A stretch of 44,143 bases of DNA from Caldilineaceae bacterium (GCA_026708085.1 JAPOVP010000020.1:1-44143); one strand, 5' to 3'. Positions 19,359 through 27,662 are shown, counted from the stretch's first letter. Program-made: numbers and translations. The notes: generated from the sequence alone by a model not told the origin.

Positions 19359-19736
19359 TCATTGGTCGAGATCAACAATGATATCGTTGCCAATAACGCG
19401 CACGGGATAGGTCTTGACCCGCACCCCTGGATCAACGAGACAGCGGCCGGTTGCGATTTCGAAGGGCCACTGATGCCATGGGCAACGCAGGACCTCGCCG
19501 TCTCCATCGACCGCTAACTCGGCCGCATAGGCGGAGGGCGGCGCGTCTGCATTGATGCGGCCGGTCAGCTCACCAGTGCAGAGGGGACCCCGCTTGTGGG
19601 GGCATATATTGCGGAGCGCGTACAGGTTACCGTTTACGTTGAAGACGCCGATGCCGGCCCTACCGCGAAAGGGCACGACGATTTTGCGGGATCCGGGGGG
19701 AATCTCCCAGACTTTGGCTATGACTACCCGGGTCAT
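19359..19736 (-). CDS. Rieske [2Fe-2S] ferredoxin-like protein
   Basis: This 125-residue single-domain protein has the Rieske cluster motif C45-P-H47 (NICPHKRGPLC) and C85-P-W-H88 (LRCPWHQWPFE). It is the right size for a soluble Rieske ferredoxin that passes electrons to an oxygenase or reductase. The loop between the two motifs is longer than usual, with a short Ala-rich insertion. Its ATG overlaps the stop of the preceding amidohydrolase by 4 bp (ATGA), so the two are translationally coupled. No oxygenase alpha subunit or reductase is in the operon. Confidence 0.93.
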   Translation of the reverse strand: MTRVVIAKVWEIPPGSRKIVVPFRGRAGIGVFNVNGNLYALRNICPHKRGPLCTGELTGRINADAPPSAYAAELAVDGDGEVLRCPWHQWPFEIATGRCLVDPGVRVKTYPVRVIGNDIIVDLDQ

Positions 19737-20872
19737 AGCCAGTCGTCTCCGATGCGGAGCATCTCCAAGGCGTTGTCAGCGAAGATGCGCTGCTGCGACT
19801 CGGGATCGAGTTTTGGAAAGGTTGTGACAGGGTCGTTCCAGTCGAAATGGGGGAAGTCGGAACAGTAGACGAGCGTTTCGTCGGCGTGGAGCATTTCAAG
19901 GAACTGGTAAAGCTGCTCGGTAGATTCGGCTTCGTGCAGCGGCTGCGAGCCGACGCGAATGTGCTCGCGGAAGTACTCGCTGGGCAGCCGCTTCAGCCAG
20001 GGTGTCTGGTCGCGGATGGCCTTCCAATCGGAATCCATGTGCCACATCACGGCTACAGCCCAGAGTTGCTGGGCTTCGGTGAGGGCGAACTTCAGGTTGG
20101 GGAACTTCTCGAAGACGCCTTCGCAGATCAGCGAGGAGGCGTGCGCGCTGGCCACGAAGGGGCGACTCATGCGCGACTCCATGTAGTAGGTGGGAAAGCC
20201 AACCGGCGTGGGCGTGGTGCGGGCCGCGCCGCTGCCGCCACCGATATGGGCGACGACCGGCAGGCCATGCTGCTCGCAGGCCTCCCAAATCGGGTGGAAG
20301 AAGCGGTTTCCAAACGGCATACTAGTGCCCATGGGGACCATGACGGCAACCGTGTCCTTGCGAGCGGCCAAACGGTTGATTTCACTGACGGCCTGTGCCG
20401 GGTCGGAGGGAGAGATGAGGATGGCGTTGACGACACGGTCATCCTTTTCCAGCCAGTGCTCGATGGTCCAGTCGTTGAAGGCGCGGCACAGGGCGGCGGC
20501 CCAGTCGGGGTCAGGCAGGCCGGTGTAGCCGTAGAAAGGCGGGGGGCCGGTGAGAAGCGCGTAGTCGATGTTCCACGGATCGAGATGTTCGCGCTGCATG
20601 AATTCCAACGAAAAGTTGAAGTCACGTTCCTTCAGGCCGGGGTCTTTCAGATCAGAACGATTGGTGCGGAAAGGCACATTGGAGTAGCCGGCGCTGGGAA
20701 GATGCAACCCCTGATCGATCAGGTGATTCTGCCAGAAAGTGGACAGGTAGGGCAGAAGCTGTTCGGGACGTTCAAAGTTGTGGTGGACGTCGCAGTCGAC
20801 GATCTTGACGCCTTCTTTGGGCTGCGCGGTCCAGCCTGGCGCCGAAATTGGGGCTGCCCCTATCTTGGTCAT
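19733..20872 (-). CDS. Amidohydrolase-2 family protein (third paralogue of the operon)
   Basis: The protein is a PF04909-type TIM-barrel hydrolase or decarboxylase of 379 residues. The N-terminal metal motif reads VDCDVHH (Asp in place of the first His of HxH). A metal-ligand His occurs in VVAHIGG, and the late metal Asp is in YCSDFPHFDWN. The start is the ATG at 20872, with AAGGAG eight bases upstream. A longer frame to 20923 is not supported. It lies 54 bp after the MscS gene. Family members hydrolyse or decarboxylate small aromatic or cyclic acids, and the substrate is unknown. It is clearly homologous to the two amidohydrolases upstream, sharing a CEGVFEKFPNL-type segment and the SEYxREH region. 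Confidence 0.9.
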   Translation of the reverse strand: MTKIGAAPISAPGWTAQPKEGVKIVDCDVHHNFERPEQLLPYLSTFWQNHLIDQGLHLPSAGYSNVPFRTNRSDLKDPGLKERDFNFSLEFMQREHLDPWNIDYALLTGPPPFYGYTGLPDPDWAAALCRAFNDWTIEHWLEKDDRVVNAILISPSDPAQAVSEINRLAARKDTVAVMVPMGTSMPFGNRFFHPIWEACEQHGLPVVAHIGGGSGAARTTPTPVGFPTYYMESRMSRPFVASAHASSLICEGVFEKFPNLKFALTEAQQLWAVAVMWHMDSDWKAIRDQTPWLKRLPSEYFREHIRVGSQPLHEAESTEQLYQFLEMLHADETLVYCSDFPHFDWNDPVTTFPKLDPESQQRIFADNALEMLRIGDDWL

Positions 20873-20926
20873 GGAAACATCTCCTTGAGCACAGTCGAGT
20901 CGTTCAAGACATCTGAGAGCCAAAGC

Positions 20927-21808
20927 CTATAGATCGGCATCGGCTGCGGAGACCAATGGAACGTTTGGGCCGAAGGAATCCCTCTTCAGCCACACATCCC
21001 TTTGCGGGAAAGGAATGGAGATTCCTCGCTCTTGCAGACCAAAGTAGATGGCTTCGAGGATTTCGCTAAGCGAGGAAAGCCTTTGCGATGGATCATCGAT
21101 CCAGTATTGAATGCGAAACAGAAGCGCGGAATCTGCGAACTCAACCAGAAACGTACGCGGCTCCGGGTCGGACAACACGGCCGAGTGCGCTGCGATTTGG
21201 GAGTGAAGGATTTCGTGTACAGCGCTGATGTCGGTGCCGTAGGCGACTCCGATGTGGGATTCGATACGCAGGATCTGGTCCGACTTGGTCCAGTTGTCAA
21301 GGCGCTGCGATACCATTAAGGAGTTTGGAACAATTACTTCAGTATTGCTGAACGTTTTGACAACGGTCGTACGCAGGCTCATTTCCTGAACGGTTCCGCG
21401 GATTCCATCGACCTCAATCACATCGCCATCCCGTATGGTCCCTTCGGTCATCAAGACCAACCCGGCGATATAGTTGCTGGCCAGGTTCTGAAGCCCAAGC
21501 CCCAATCCGATGCTCAGCGCGCCGAGGGGCACCAGGAAAATAGACAGGTTTATGCCCAAAGAGGACAGAGAGGTGTATACACCTGCAAACAGAATTGAAA
21601 GGAAAACAGTGGTACGGAGCAGCCGCCGGTTGGTCGCCGTAAGCCTGAGCCTTCCTTCCAAGCGATTCTGGAACTGGCGTGCGCCAACACGGGCCAGAAT
21701 GTAGAACAGGAGGACGATGCCGACCGTAATCAGCAGGTCGATCGGCGTTAGTGAAGATCCCTGAACTGTTGTTACCGGGGTATTCAGGAAGCGGATGATA
21801 CCGCCCAT
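20927..21808 (-). CDS. Small-conductance mechanosensitive channel (MscS family)
   Basis: This 293-residue protein has three membrane helices (about 22-43, 64-84 and 88-120). The last is the Gly/Ala-rich pore helix (ALSIGLGLGLQNLASNYIAG). It is followed by the MscS beta domain (GDVIEVDGIRGTVQEMSLRTT and the VPNSLMVSQ segment) and a cytoplasmic alpha/beta domain. MscS channels release solutes under osmotic stress and some act as metabolite exporters. It is flanked by amidohydrolase genes on both sides with 20- and 54-bp gaps, so it is part of the operon. The ribosome site before the ATG at 21808 is weak. Confidence 0.93.
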   Translation of the reverse strand: MGGIIRFLNTPVTTVQGSSLTPIDLLITVGIVLLFYILARVGARQFQNRLEGRLRLTATNRRLLRTTVFLSILFAGVYTSLSSLGINLSIFLVPLGALSIGLGLGLQNLASNYIAGLVLMTEGTIRDGDVIEVDGIRGTVQEMSLRTTVVKTFSNTEVIVPNSLMVSQRLDNWTKSDQILRIESHIGVAYGTDISAVHEILHSQIAAHSAVLSDPEPRTFLVEFADSALLFRIQYWIDDPSQRLSSLSEILEAIYFGLQERGISIPFPQRDVWLKRDSFGPNVPLVSAADADL

Positions 21809-21828
21809 TTATTGCGTCCGGTTCGAAG

Positions 21829-22944
21829 CTAAACCAGCTTGTAGAACTGGCGGGCATTCTCGGCCATGATGTTTCGCCGGGTTTCGAGCGGTAGAGTTGC
21901 CGGCAGCGCCCTGTCCGGAGAGTCGAAGTCCCAATGCGGGTAGTCTGTGGCGAACATCAGCTTGCTTCCGTTGTCCATCTGTTCCAGAAGCTGGACGAAA
22001 TGTTCGTGTTGCCTGGGTTCCTCCATGGGCTGTGTAGAGAGCCAGAAGTGTTCGTGCATGTATTCGGATGGCGCCTTCGTCAGATAGGGCGTTTCGGCTT
22101 TCAGTCGCTTCCAACTCTGGTCCAACCTCCATGCCAAGGAGGGCATCCAGGCGAAACCGCCTTCGATGATCACGATGCGCAGTTCGGGGAAATGCTCAAA
22201 GACACCTTCGCAAACAAGGCTGGCGACCTGGGCCTGGAAGGATTGGGCCATGCCGGTGTGATCTTCGATGTAGTAGGAGGGCCAGCCGGCGCCTGTAAGG
22301 GGATGTCCGGCACTGCCGCCGAAATGGATGCCGATTGGGAGGTCATACTCCAGTGCGGCTTCGTACATCTTCCAGTATTTGCGCCGGCCAAGCGGCTCCT
22401 GGGTTCTTACCACGAGGATGATCTGCACGAAGCCTTCATGGTCGCCAAGTCGATGTATTTCCTGCGCGGCGAGCTCCGCGTCCTCATAGTTTACGAGGAT
22501 TGACGCACGCAGACGGGGCTCAAGTTCGAGCCACTCTGCGATCTGGTAGTCGTTGATTGCCCGTGCCAGCTGCGCGCCGTACGCCAGGTTGACCTGACCG
22601 CCGGCGCCTACCAGTGGATTCAGGACGCCGTAATCCATATCGAAGGCATCCAGCAACTGCTCGCGCATAAAGTCGAGGTCTGTGCCGGGAGGGCGTCCGC
22701 TTGGGGGCCAGGCATCTGTACGGGCAGCGTTGGGTTGATGGCGGGGATAGCCAACGCCGTAATGCCCACGCATTCCGATCATTTCGTGGTAGTCGCGCCA
22801 CTCGGGCGCCAGATAGTCGGAGATAATCTGATTGAAGACGGGGTCATCGTAGACGTCAAAGTTGTGAATGTCGGTATCTATCACCGCCAGCTTTGTCTTC
22901 TCTGCTATCTGCGGTTGTTCGGTGATCTCAAGATTCTGAGTCAT
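21829..22944 (-). CDS. Amidohydrolase-2 family protein (second paralogue of the operon)
   Basis: The 371-residue TIM-barrel enzyme has metal motif VIDTDIHN at the N-terminus, the central His in IGIHFGG, and the late Asp in FATDYPHWDFDS. It therefore has the ligands expected for a mononuclear metal site, with Asp replacing the first His of the usual HxH. GGGAG lies eight bases before the ATG at 22944. The gene begins 12 bp after the stop of the first amidohydrolase. Its closest relative in the window is that protein, with which it shares the FAWMPSL and SEY/SDY segments. The substrate is unknown. The reaction could be hydrolysis of an amide, ester or lactone, or a decarboxylation. Confidence 0.91.
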   Translation of the reverse strand: MTQNLEITEQPQIAEKTKLAVIDTDIHNFDVYDDPVFNQIISDYLAPEWRDYHEMIGMRGHYGVGYPRHQPNAARTDAWPPSGRPPGTDLDFMREQLLDAFDMDYGVLNPLVGAGGQVNLAYGAQLARAINDYQIAEWLELEPRLRASILVNYEDAELAAQEIHRLGDHEGFVQIILVVRTQEPLGRRKYWKMYEAALEYDLPIGIHFGGSAGHPLTGAGWPSYYIEDHTGMAQSFQAQVASLVCEGVFEHFPELRIVIIEGGFAWMPSLAWRLDQSWKRLKAETPYLTKAPSEYMHEHFWLSTQPMEEPRQHEHFVQLLEQMDNGSKLMFATDYPHWDFDSPDRALPATLPLETRRNIMAENARQFYKLV

Positions 22945-22955
22945 GGCAGATCTCC

Positions 22956-24122
22956 CTAGAGTCGATAGAAGGAGCGGGCGTTTTCCGACCAGATATTGGA
23001 ATTGAGCGGTTCGGGCAACTCCACCGGCCAGGCGTCACCGTCATCATCATAGTGCCAGTGCGGATAGTCGGTTGAGAACATGAGCATAGTGTCCGATTCC
23101 AGCTGTTCAATTGTCTGGAGGATGTAGCGGGGGTCGGGCGGGGCGCCGACCGGTTGCACTGTCAGTCGCATGTGATCACGGATGTAGTCGGAAGGCGGGC
23201 GCCTCACCCAGGGGGTATTGGAACGCAGCCCCTTCCACTCCTTGTCGAGCCTCCACATGAGTGAAGGCATCCATGCAAATCCGCCCTCGATGAGGGCGAT
23301 GCGCAGGTCGGGGAAGCGGTCAAATGCACCTTCGGCGATGATGCTGATGACTTGAGACTGAAACACTTGCGCCATGCCGGCGTGCTCTTCGAGATATGTC
23401 GAAGGCCAACCGACCGGCGTCGGCGGGTTGCCGGGGGCGCCGCCGAAGTTGATGCCGACAACCAGGTCGTGCTCGACTGCGGCTGCGAACAGCGGATCGT
23501 AGTAGCGGTTTCCGTAGGGGATATAGGAGCGAACAGGGATGACCACCTGGACGAATTGGGGATGGTCGCCAAAGCGATGAATCTCCTCCGCGGCGCGGGC
23601 CGGGGCCTGGCTGGGTACGACCAACGAGCCGCGTAGCCGCGGTTCGGGCGTCAGCCACTCGTCAATTTGCCAGCGGTTGGCAGCGGTAGCCAAGTCCGCG
23701 GCCAGATCTTCCTGCCTCACGCTTTGGACGCGGTAGGAGCAGTTCAGGATACCAGTTTCAGTGCTCCATGGGGCCAAAGCCTGCTCCCGAACCAGCTGAA
23801 GAGTGGAGCCCGCTTGCCCGCCCTCCGCAGGAATGGAACCTGGTCGAGCAGAGGTGGGCGCCCCGCGAGGATAGTCGTTGGCGTGGGGACTGTTGAAGGC
23901 TGACCCGCGGATATAGTCCTGCCAGTAGTCGGCCAAGTAGGGCATCAACTGGTCGACCGACGACACCTCGTTGTGGATGTCGCAGTCAACCACTGGATGC
24001 GCAGGGGCAGGATTCTTCCTACCATTGACAGGTTGCGCTGCAGTTCGGCCGCGATTCGCGGGGTTATGTCCGTTTTCGGACGCAGCCGAATGGGACTGCG
24101 GTGCATGGGCGTTTGCGGTCAT
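22956..24122 (-). CDS. Amidohydrolase-2 family protein, first gene of the operon, missing a metal His
   Basis: This is a 388-residue amidohydrolase with a 40-residue polar leader that its paralogues lack. The N-terminal motif is VVDCDIHN (D46, D48, H50) and the late metal Asp is in FSTDYPHW. The central ligand His found in the two sister proteins (GIHFGG, VAHIGG) is Asn here: N225 in VGINFGG. It may bind metal differently, be metal-independent, or act as a non-catalytic partner. The gene begins about 50 nt after a strong predicted promoter and is followed after 11 bp by the second amidohydrolase. The start ATG has only a weak ribosome site. Confidence 0.9.
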   Translation of the reverse strand: MTANAHAPQSHSAASENGHNPANRGRTAAQPVNGRKNPAPAHPVVDCDIHNEVSSVDQLMPYLADYWQDYIRGSAFNSPHANDYPRGAPTSARPGSIPAEGGQAGSTLQLVREQALAPWSTETGILNCSYRVQSVRQEDLAADLATAANRWQIDEWLTPEPRLRGSLVVPSQAPARAAEEIHRFGDHPQFVQVVIPVRSYIPYGNRYYDPLFAAAVEHDLVVGINFGGAPGNPPTPVGWPSTYLEEHAGMAQVFQSQVISIIAEGAFDRFPDLRIALIEGGFAWMPSLMWRLDKEWKGLRSNTPWVRRPPSDYIRDHMRLTVQPVGAPPDPRYILQTIEQLESDTMLMFSTDYPHWHYDDDGDAWPVELPEPLNSNIWSENARSFYRL

Positions 24123-24181
24123 GGATGCCAGTTCTCACGGTCCACTTGCGATTGATGGTGTAGAGAATTGAAGTTACGCAG

Positions 24182-24210
24182 ATTTTAACGCTTTGTGCCC
24201 CGGGCGTCAA
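24182..24210 (-). promoter_or_regulatory. Predicted sigma70-type promoter of the amidohydrolase operon
   Basis: On the minus strand TTGACG (24210-24205) is followed after exactly 17 bp by TAAAAT (24187-24182). Each hexamer matches consensus at five of six positions. The predicted start lies near 24174, about 50 nt before the ATG at 24122. No terminator-like hairpin with a T-run was seen within the seven genes that follow. Confidence 0.6.
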
Positions 24211-25307
24211 CGCCAGACCGCACGGGGCCAGGCCAGACGCAATCATTTTCGGAAGCCTGGTTCTGTCACCAGAGAAGGCTTGTTTCTTCAGGCAGCCGCA
24301 CAGTCTCCTGTCTCATATTAACCCGGTTGACCTGGCTTTGGTCGGACAAAGAGAGAATAATTCGGTTCTTGTCGATTTTTGTCGGACCGAGTCGAATCTT
24401 GGACCAAGGTTCCTGACTACGCGATTCTTTCTCCGCCGTACCTGAATTGCTTTGGTAGTCGGATTCTGTGGCATTCACAGACTAGCAACGTTCTTGCTGA
24501 TCCTTCAGGTCTTCATTGGTAAAAGGCGATGGCTTTTCGGAATCAGGGGGACTTCATCAGAAATAGGCACTATGACGGTCCGTGAAGAGGGCCCAAAAGG
24601 GACCCCCAATTCCGTTCAGGCGGCATCACGGGCCCTTGTACATTTGGGATGAATTTGCCTTGGTTCGGATTGAGTTTTGGCGTGCCAAGTCGTGGTAAGT
24701 CGTGCCAAGTCGTGGTGAGTAGTGGTAAGTCGAGGGATTTTCCTTTTTTCCTGTCTTCGCAGTCATCTGTTAACTGTCTGATTGGGTTCGGTGTAGGTAT
24801 TCAGCAGGCCACTTACAGAGTTACAGCGGCCTGCTTCACCTCCCGAAATTCTGTTGGCGCGAGTCCTGGTTTGATTTGGGCAGTTCGCTATCGGATTTGC
24901 AGTCCCAGTTTCGGTCACTAACGTCATCGTACGCTCAGACTCGACCATCTCCGCATTGATTTTCGTTTCCTGAGAGTCAGCGCCAGACGATGTCACCATT
25001 ATATCACGCAGATTGATGTGCATTGTCGGCCTTTATTGCAATTTCTGTTGGTTTCGCCGATCACTCATTGGGTTAAAATGTTCTCAATTCTTTTGCGTGC
25101 TCCCTCAACTCTTGAAGTGTTGAAGTCACTGACTATCAGCTGCTACGGTTCCGGCGACACTGTCACAGGATTTTCAGTTCGGAAGCTTTGCCATGAGGAT
25201 TGAACGTGAATTTGGTCACGGAGATGGAATCTCGTCGGGATTTCACATTCGCAGACACACGCACCTAGCGGTCTTCAAGCGGCCAGAGGCTGCGACCTCC
25301 TAAATCC
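24211..25307. other. Intergenic region of about 1.1 kb without a convincing gene
   Basis: This stretch between the divergent amidohydrolase operon and the PhyH unit reads as lower in G+C than its surroundings. Short frames inside it (for example 24649-24921) show no recognisable protein, ribosome site or codon pattern. It contains five tandem 10-bp units at 24681-24730, listed separately. It may hold regulatory sequence for both divergent units. Confidence 0.5.
24681..24730. repeat. Five tandem 10-bp repeats (SGTGSYRAGT-like)
   Basis: Five contiguous decamers occur in perfect register: CGTGCCAAGT, CGTGGTAAGT, CGTGCCAAGT, CGTGGTGAGT, AGTGGTAAGT. Units alternate between the CC and GG/GT forms, giving a 20-bp superperiod. 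A spacing of one helical turn would place all units on the same face of the DNA. No function is known to me. Confidence 0.8.
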
Positions 25308-25336
25308 TTGCCTCAGAGGGGGCCTTCACATATAAT
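25308..25336 (+). promoter_or_regulatory. Predicted sigma70-type promoter of the 94-aa/PhyH unit
   Basis: TTGCCT (25308-25313) and a perfect TATAAT (25331-25336) are separated by 17 bp. The predicted start lies near 25343, about 40 nt before the ATG at 25385. Confidence 0.6.
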
Positions 25337-25384
25337 TTGCCGAAGAGAGAACCACTCCATTTCCCCTACAGGAACTGATTGCAT

Positions 25385-25669
25385 ATGGATGCTCAGACCC
25401 AGCCACGCCAGCGACTTCTGTATCTGCATGCGCGGACGCCAAGCGTGTTTTCGGAGATACTGGGGTACACACTGATTGAGCCAGTCAAGGGATTTCAGGT
25501 CGAAATCAGCGGCGGGGAGTTTGAATGGCCTTACACGACCGTACATGACGCCGTTGTTGACGGCTGGCAGATTGTTCAGTTCCCGCATTTGCAGTCCCCC
25601 TTTAGCGATACCGACCTCGATATAGTGGGCTATGAGTTCATCTTGCAGAAGATGGAGGAGATTTCATGA
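25385..25669 (+). CDS. Small conserved-looking protein coupled to PhyH dioxygenase
   Basis: This is a 94-residue soluble protein I cannot assign to a named family. It has a mixed alpha/beta look, with aromatic-rich strands such as GGEFEWPYTTVHD and GWQIVQFPHLQSPF, and no cysteines, signal peptide or membrane segment. Its stop overlaps the ATG of the PhyH gene (ATGA at 25666-25669), so it is translationally coupled. It also sits 40 nt behind a strong predicted promoter. A TTG at 25379 with AGGA upstream is an alternative start, adding two residues. By context it may be a partner or regulator of the dioxygenase. That is inference. Confidence 0.75.
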   Translation: MDAQTQPRQRLLYLHARTPSVFSEILGYTLIEPVKGFQVEISGGEFEWPYTTVHDAVVDGWQIVQFPHLQSPFSDTDLDIVGYEFILQKMEEIS

Positions 25670-26472
25670 CAGACACCAAATATCTGTTGACGGACGTTGA
25701 CATGGCGCTCTTTCTGGTAAACGGCTACCATGTCGTCGAATTGGACCTGCCCGCGGGTCTAGACGAGCAGATTTCCGAAAAGCTGGACGAGCTGACCGCC
25801 AACCCGGGCGACGCGATTACTGAATCGGTGCCTGAGCTTTGGCAGGTGGTGGAGCATCCTCAGGTGCGGGGCGCGCTGATTAGCCTTCTTGGCGAGGATT
25901 ATGCTGTGAATTCCCACCGGCACTGGCACTGTAAACTGCCCGGTTCGGGCGACATGCAGTGGCACCAGGACGGGACGAACGACCGCGGCACGACGATCGA
26001 TCGCTTGCTGGGGCTGTACTATCCACACGCCATCACTGCGGACATGGGACCAACGGTCATCGTTCCGGGGACGCAGTTTCGCAACGCGCCGACGGACAGA
26101 ATGGCGACCTATACAAATATTCGAGGCCAGGTGCCCCTGACAGTCCCGGCTGGTACTTTTGCAATTACTCACTACGATCTGTGGCACGGCACTGCCAGCA
26201 ATCGATCAGGTGTCAAGCGCCACATGATCAAGTTCCTGTTCAACCGCACGAGCGGGAACAGTGCCCCCTCATGGAACCATGACCCAGAGGCGCTTGAGCG
26301 TGAGCGCGATTGGGACGCGCGCGACAAAGCGCAGGATGCGGTAAACATACTTTCCTTTGGCAACCCATTGGGGGTCTCTCAGAGCGATCACTACAAGGAG
26401 CGGATCATCCGCCATGCTTGCTGGCAGGAGTTGATGGGGAATCATGAGCAACAAGAGGCACGCCGATTCTAG
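25666..26472 (+). CDS. Phytanoyl-CoA dioxygenase (PhyH) family Fe(II)/2-oxoglutarate oxygenase
   Basis: This 268-residue double-stranded beta-helix oxygenase has the iron facial triad H100-x-D102 (MQWHQDGTN) and H174 (LWHGTASN), and a 2-oxoglutarate-binding Arg in the following NRSGVKRHM. The reaction is hydroxylation of an unknown substrate using O2, Fe(II) and 2-oxoglutarate, releasing succinate and CO2. Bacterial PhyH proteins act on many small molecules, so substrate cannot be read from sequence. It is coupled by a 4-bp overlap to the 94-aa protein upstream. The downstream neighbour is a SAM-dependent methyltransferase 351 bp away. Confidence 0.92.
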   Translation: MTDTKYLLTDVDMALFLVNGYHVVELDLPAGLDEQISEKLDELTANPGDAITESVPELWQVVEHPQVRGALISLLGEDYAVNSHRHWHCKLPGSGDMQWHQDGTNDRGTTIDRLLGLYYPHAITADMGPTVIVPGTQFRNAPTDRMATYTNIRGQVPLTVPAGTFAITHYDLWHGTASNRSGVKRHMIKFLFNRTSGNSAPSWNHDPEALERERDWDARDKAQDAVNILSFGNPLGVSQSDHYKERIIRHACWQELMGNHEQQEARRF

Positions 26473-26580
26473 GCTCTGTTGACGATTCTGTGGAGGCCTC
26501 TCAGAATTCGACAGGAAGGTAGATCCTGCAGGAAAGTCAGGGAGGTTTCTGGCTTGAATGATGTGAAAAGCGAAACCGAT

Positions 26581-26652
26581 TGAACCGCGAAGGCACGCGA
26601 AGCGGCGCGAAGAACACCTTTGATCCACGAAGGGCCACGAAGGGCCGCTAAG
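26581..26652. repeat. Short CGAAGG-type direct repeats
   Basis: The gap between PhyH and the methyltransferase (26473-26823) contains repeated GCGAAG/ACGAAGG words, including two perfect tandem copies of CCACGAAGGG at 26625-26644. Similar repeats recur in intergenic regions of many bacteria with large genomes. No gene is visible in this gap. Confidence 0.6.
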
Positions 26653-26823
26653 GTCACCCAAAGGCTACTGGGATTTTCCTTGCGTGAATGCGTGGGTCAG
26701 CCGCACTTTGCTCACGCGATTCGCTGTTCTGCCATATGTCAACATCCTAATCTTGGAGGCGAACTACTCGCCTTTCCGACATTTTTCGGAGACAAATTCA
26801 AGAGACCATGAGAGTTAGCCTAT

Positions 26824-27630
26824 ATGGATGAGCTTTCCAGTTTCAATCGAGAGCGCTGGAATGGATTGGCACGCGCTGGTGTCCTGTACTCGCGGCCCAA
26901 ATTGGAGTTGGACGAAGCCGCAGCACGAGCAATGGTGGACGAGGCGGGCTTGCTTGGCGACGTGCAGGACAAGCGCGTTCTCGTGCTCGCAGGCGGCGGA
27001 GGACAACAGTCTGCCGCGTTGGGTCTTCTGGGGGCCAAAGTTACAGTACTGGATCTGTCTGATGAGCAGCTAGTGAAGGATCGAGTGGCGGCCGAACACT
27101 ATGGGCACTCGCCGGTGCTTTTGCAGGGTGACATGCGGGATCTTTCGCGATTCGATGATGACGCGTTCGACATCGTCTATCAGCCCTTTTCGATCAACTT
27201 TGTACCGGACGTCCGCCCAGTCTTTGCCGGCGTGGCGCGTGTTCTCAGGGCGGGCGGTCTTTACCACGTGCAGTGGCACAATCCGTATACGCAGACTTTT
27301 AACCCTGACGACTACGATCCGGTAAGGGGATATTCATCCAATTCGATCTATAGAGACGGTGAGGTCGACGTCGTTGCCATCTACGGCACCGATACCTGGG
27401 GCGTTGAAGGCGAGGATGGCTCCAAGATGGAATTGCCTGGTCCCAGGGAGTTTCGACACACGATGCCGACGTTTGTCAACGGATTGATAGCGAGCGGGTT
27501 CGAGATCCTGGCATTCAGTGAGCACACGACCTGGGAGGATGACCCGGAGCCGGGCTCGTGGGAGCACTTCAAGGCGGTCAGCCCGCCCTACTTGGCGTTC
27601 TGGACGCGGAGGGGAGGCAATAGCGACTGA
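26824..27630 (+). CDS. Class I SAM-dependent methyltransferase
   Basis: This 268-residue protein has the class I methyltransferase Rossmann core. Motif I reads VLVLAGGGGQQSA (about 57-69), followed by the acidic end of strand 2 (VTVLDLSDEQL), motif III GDMRDLSRFDDDAFDIVYQPFS and the post-motif VLRAGGLYHVQWHNP. It resembles small-molecule methyltransferases of the Methyltransf_11/25 type. The substrate is unknown. Seven codons before the start there is only a weak purine run. It is on the same strand as PhyH but 351 bp away, so it may be a separate unit. It converges with the sulfatase, 32 bp apart. Confidence 0.9.
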   Translation: MDELSSFNRERWNGLARAGVLYSRPKLELDEAAARAMVDEAGLLGDVQDKRVLVLAGGGGQQSAALGLLGAKVTVLDLSDEQLVKDRVAAEHYGHSPVLLQGDMRDLSRFDDDAFDIVYQPFSINFVPDVRPVFAGVARVLRAGGLYHVQWHNPYTQTFNPDDYDPVRGYSSNSIYRDGEVDVVAIYGTDTWGVEGEDGSKMELPGPREFRHTMPTFVNGLIASGFEILAFSEHTTWEDDPEPGSWEHFKAVSPPYLAFWTRRGGNSD

Positions 27631-27662
27631 CGAATCTGCCGAACGATGCCTACCACCTGTCA

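Noticed and set aside
19847..20932. Long plus-strand open frame of 361 codons
   Set aside because: It is antisense to the amidohydrolase gene 19733-20872, whose motifs and ribosome site are clear.
24649..24921. 90-codon open frame in the intergenic region
   Set aside because: It runs through the decamer repeat and has no ribosome site or recognisable features.
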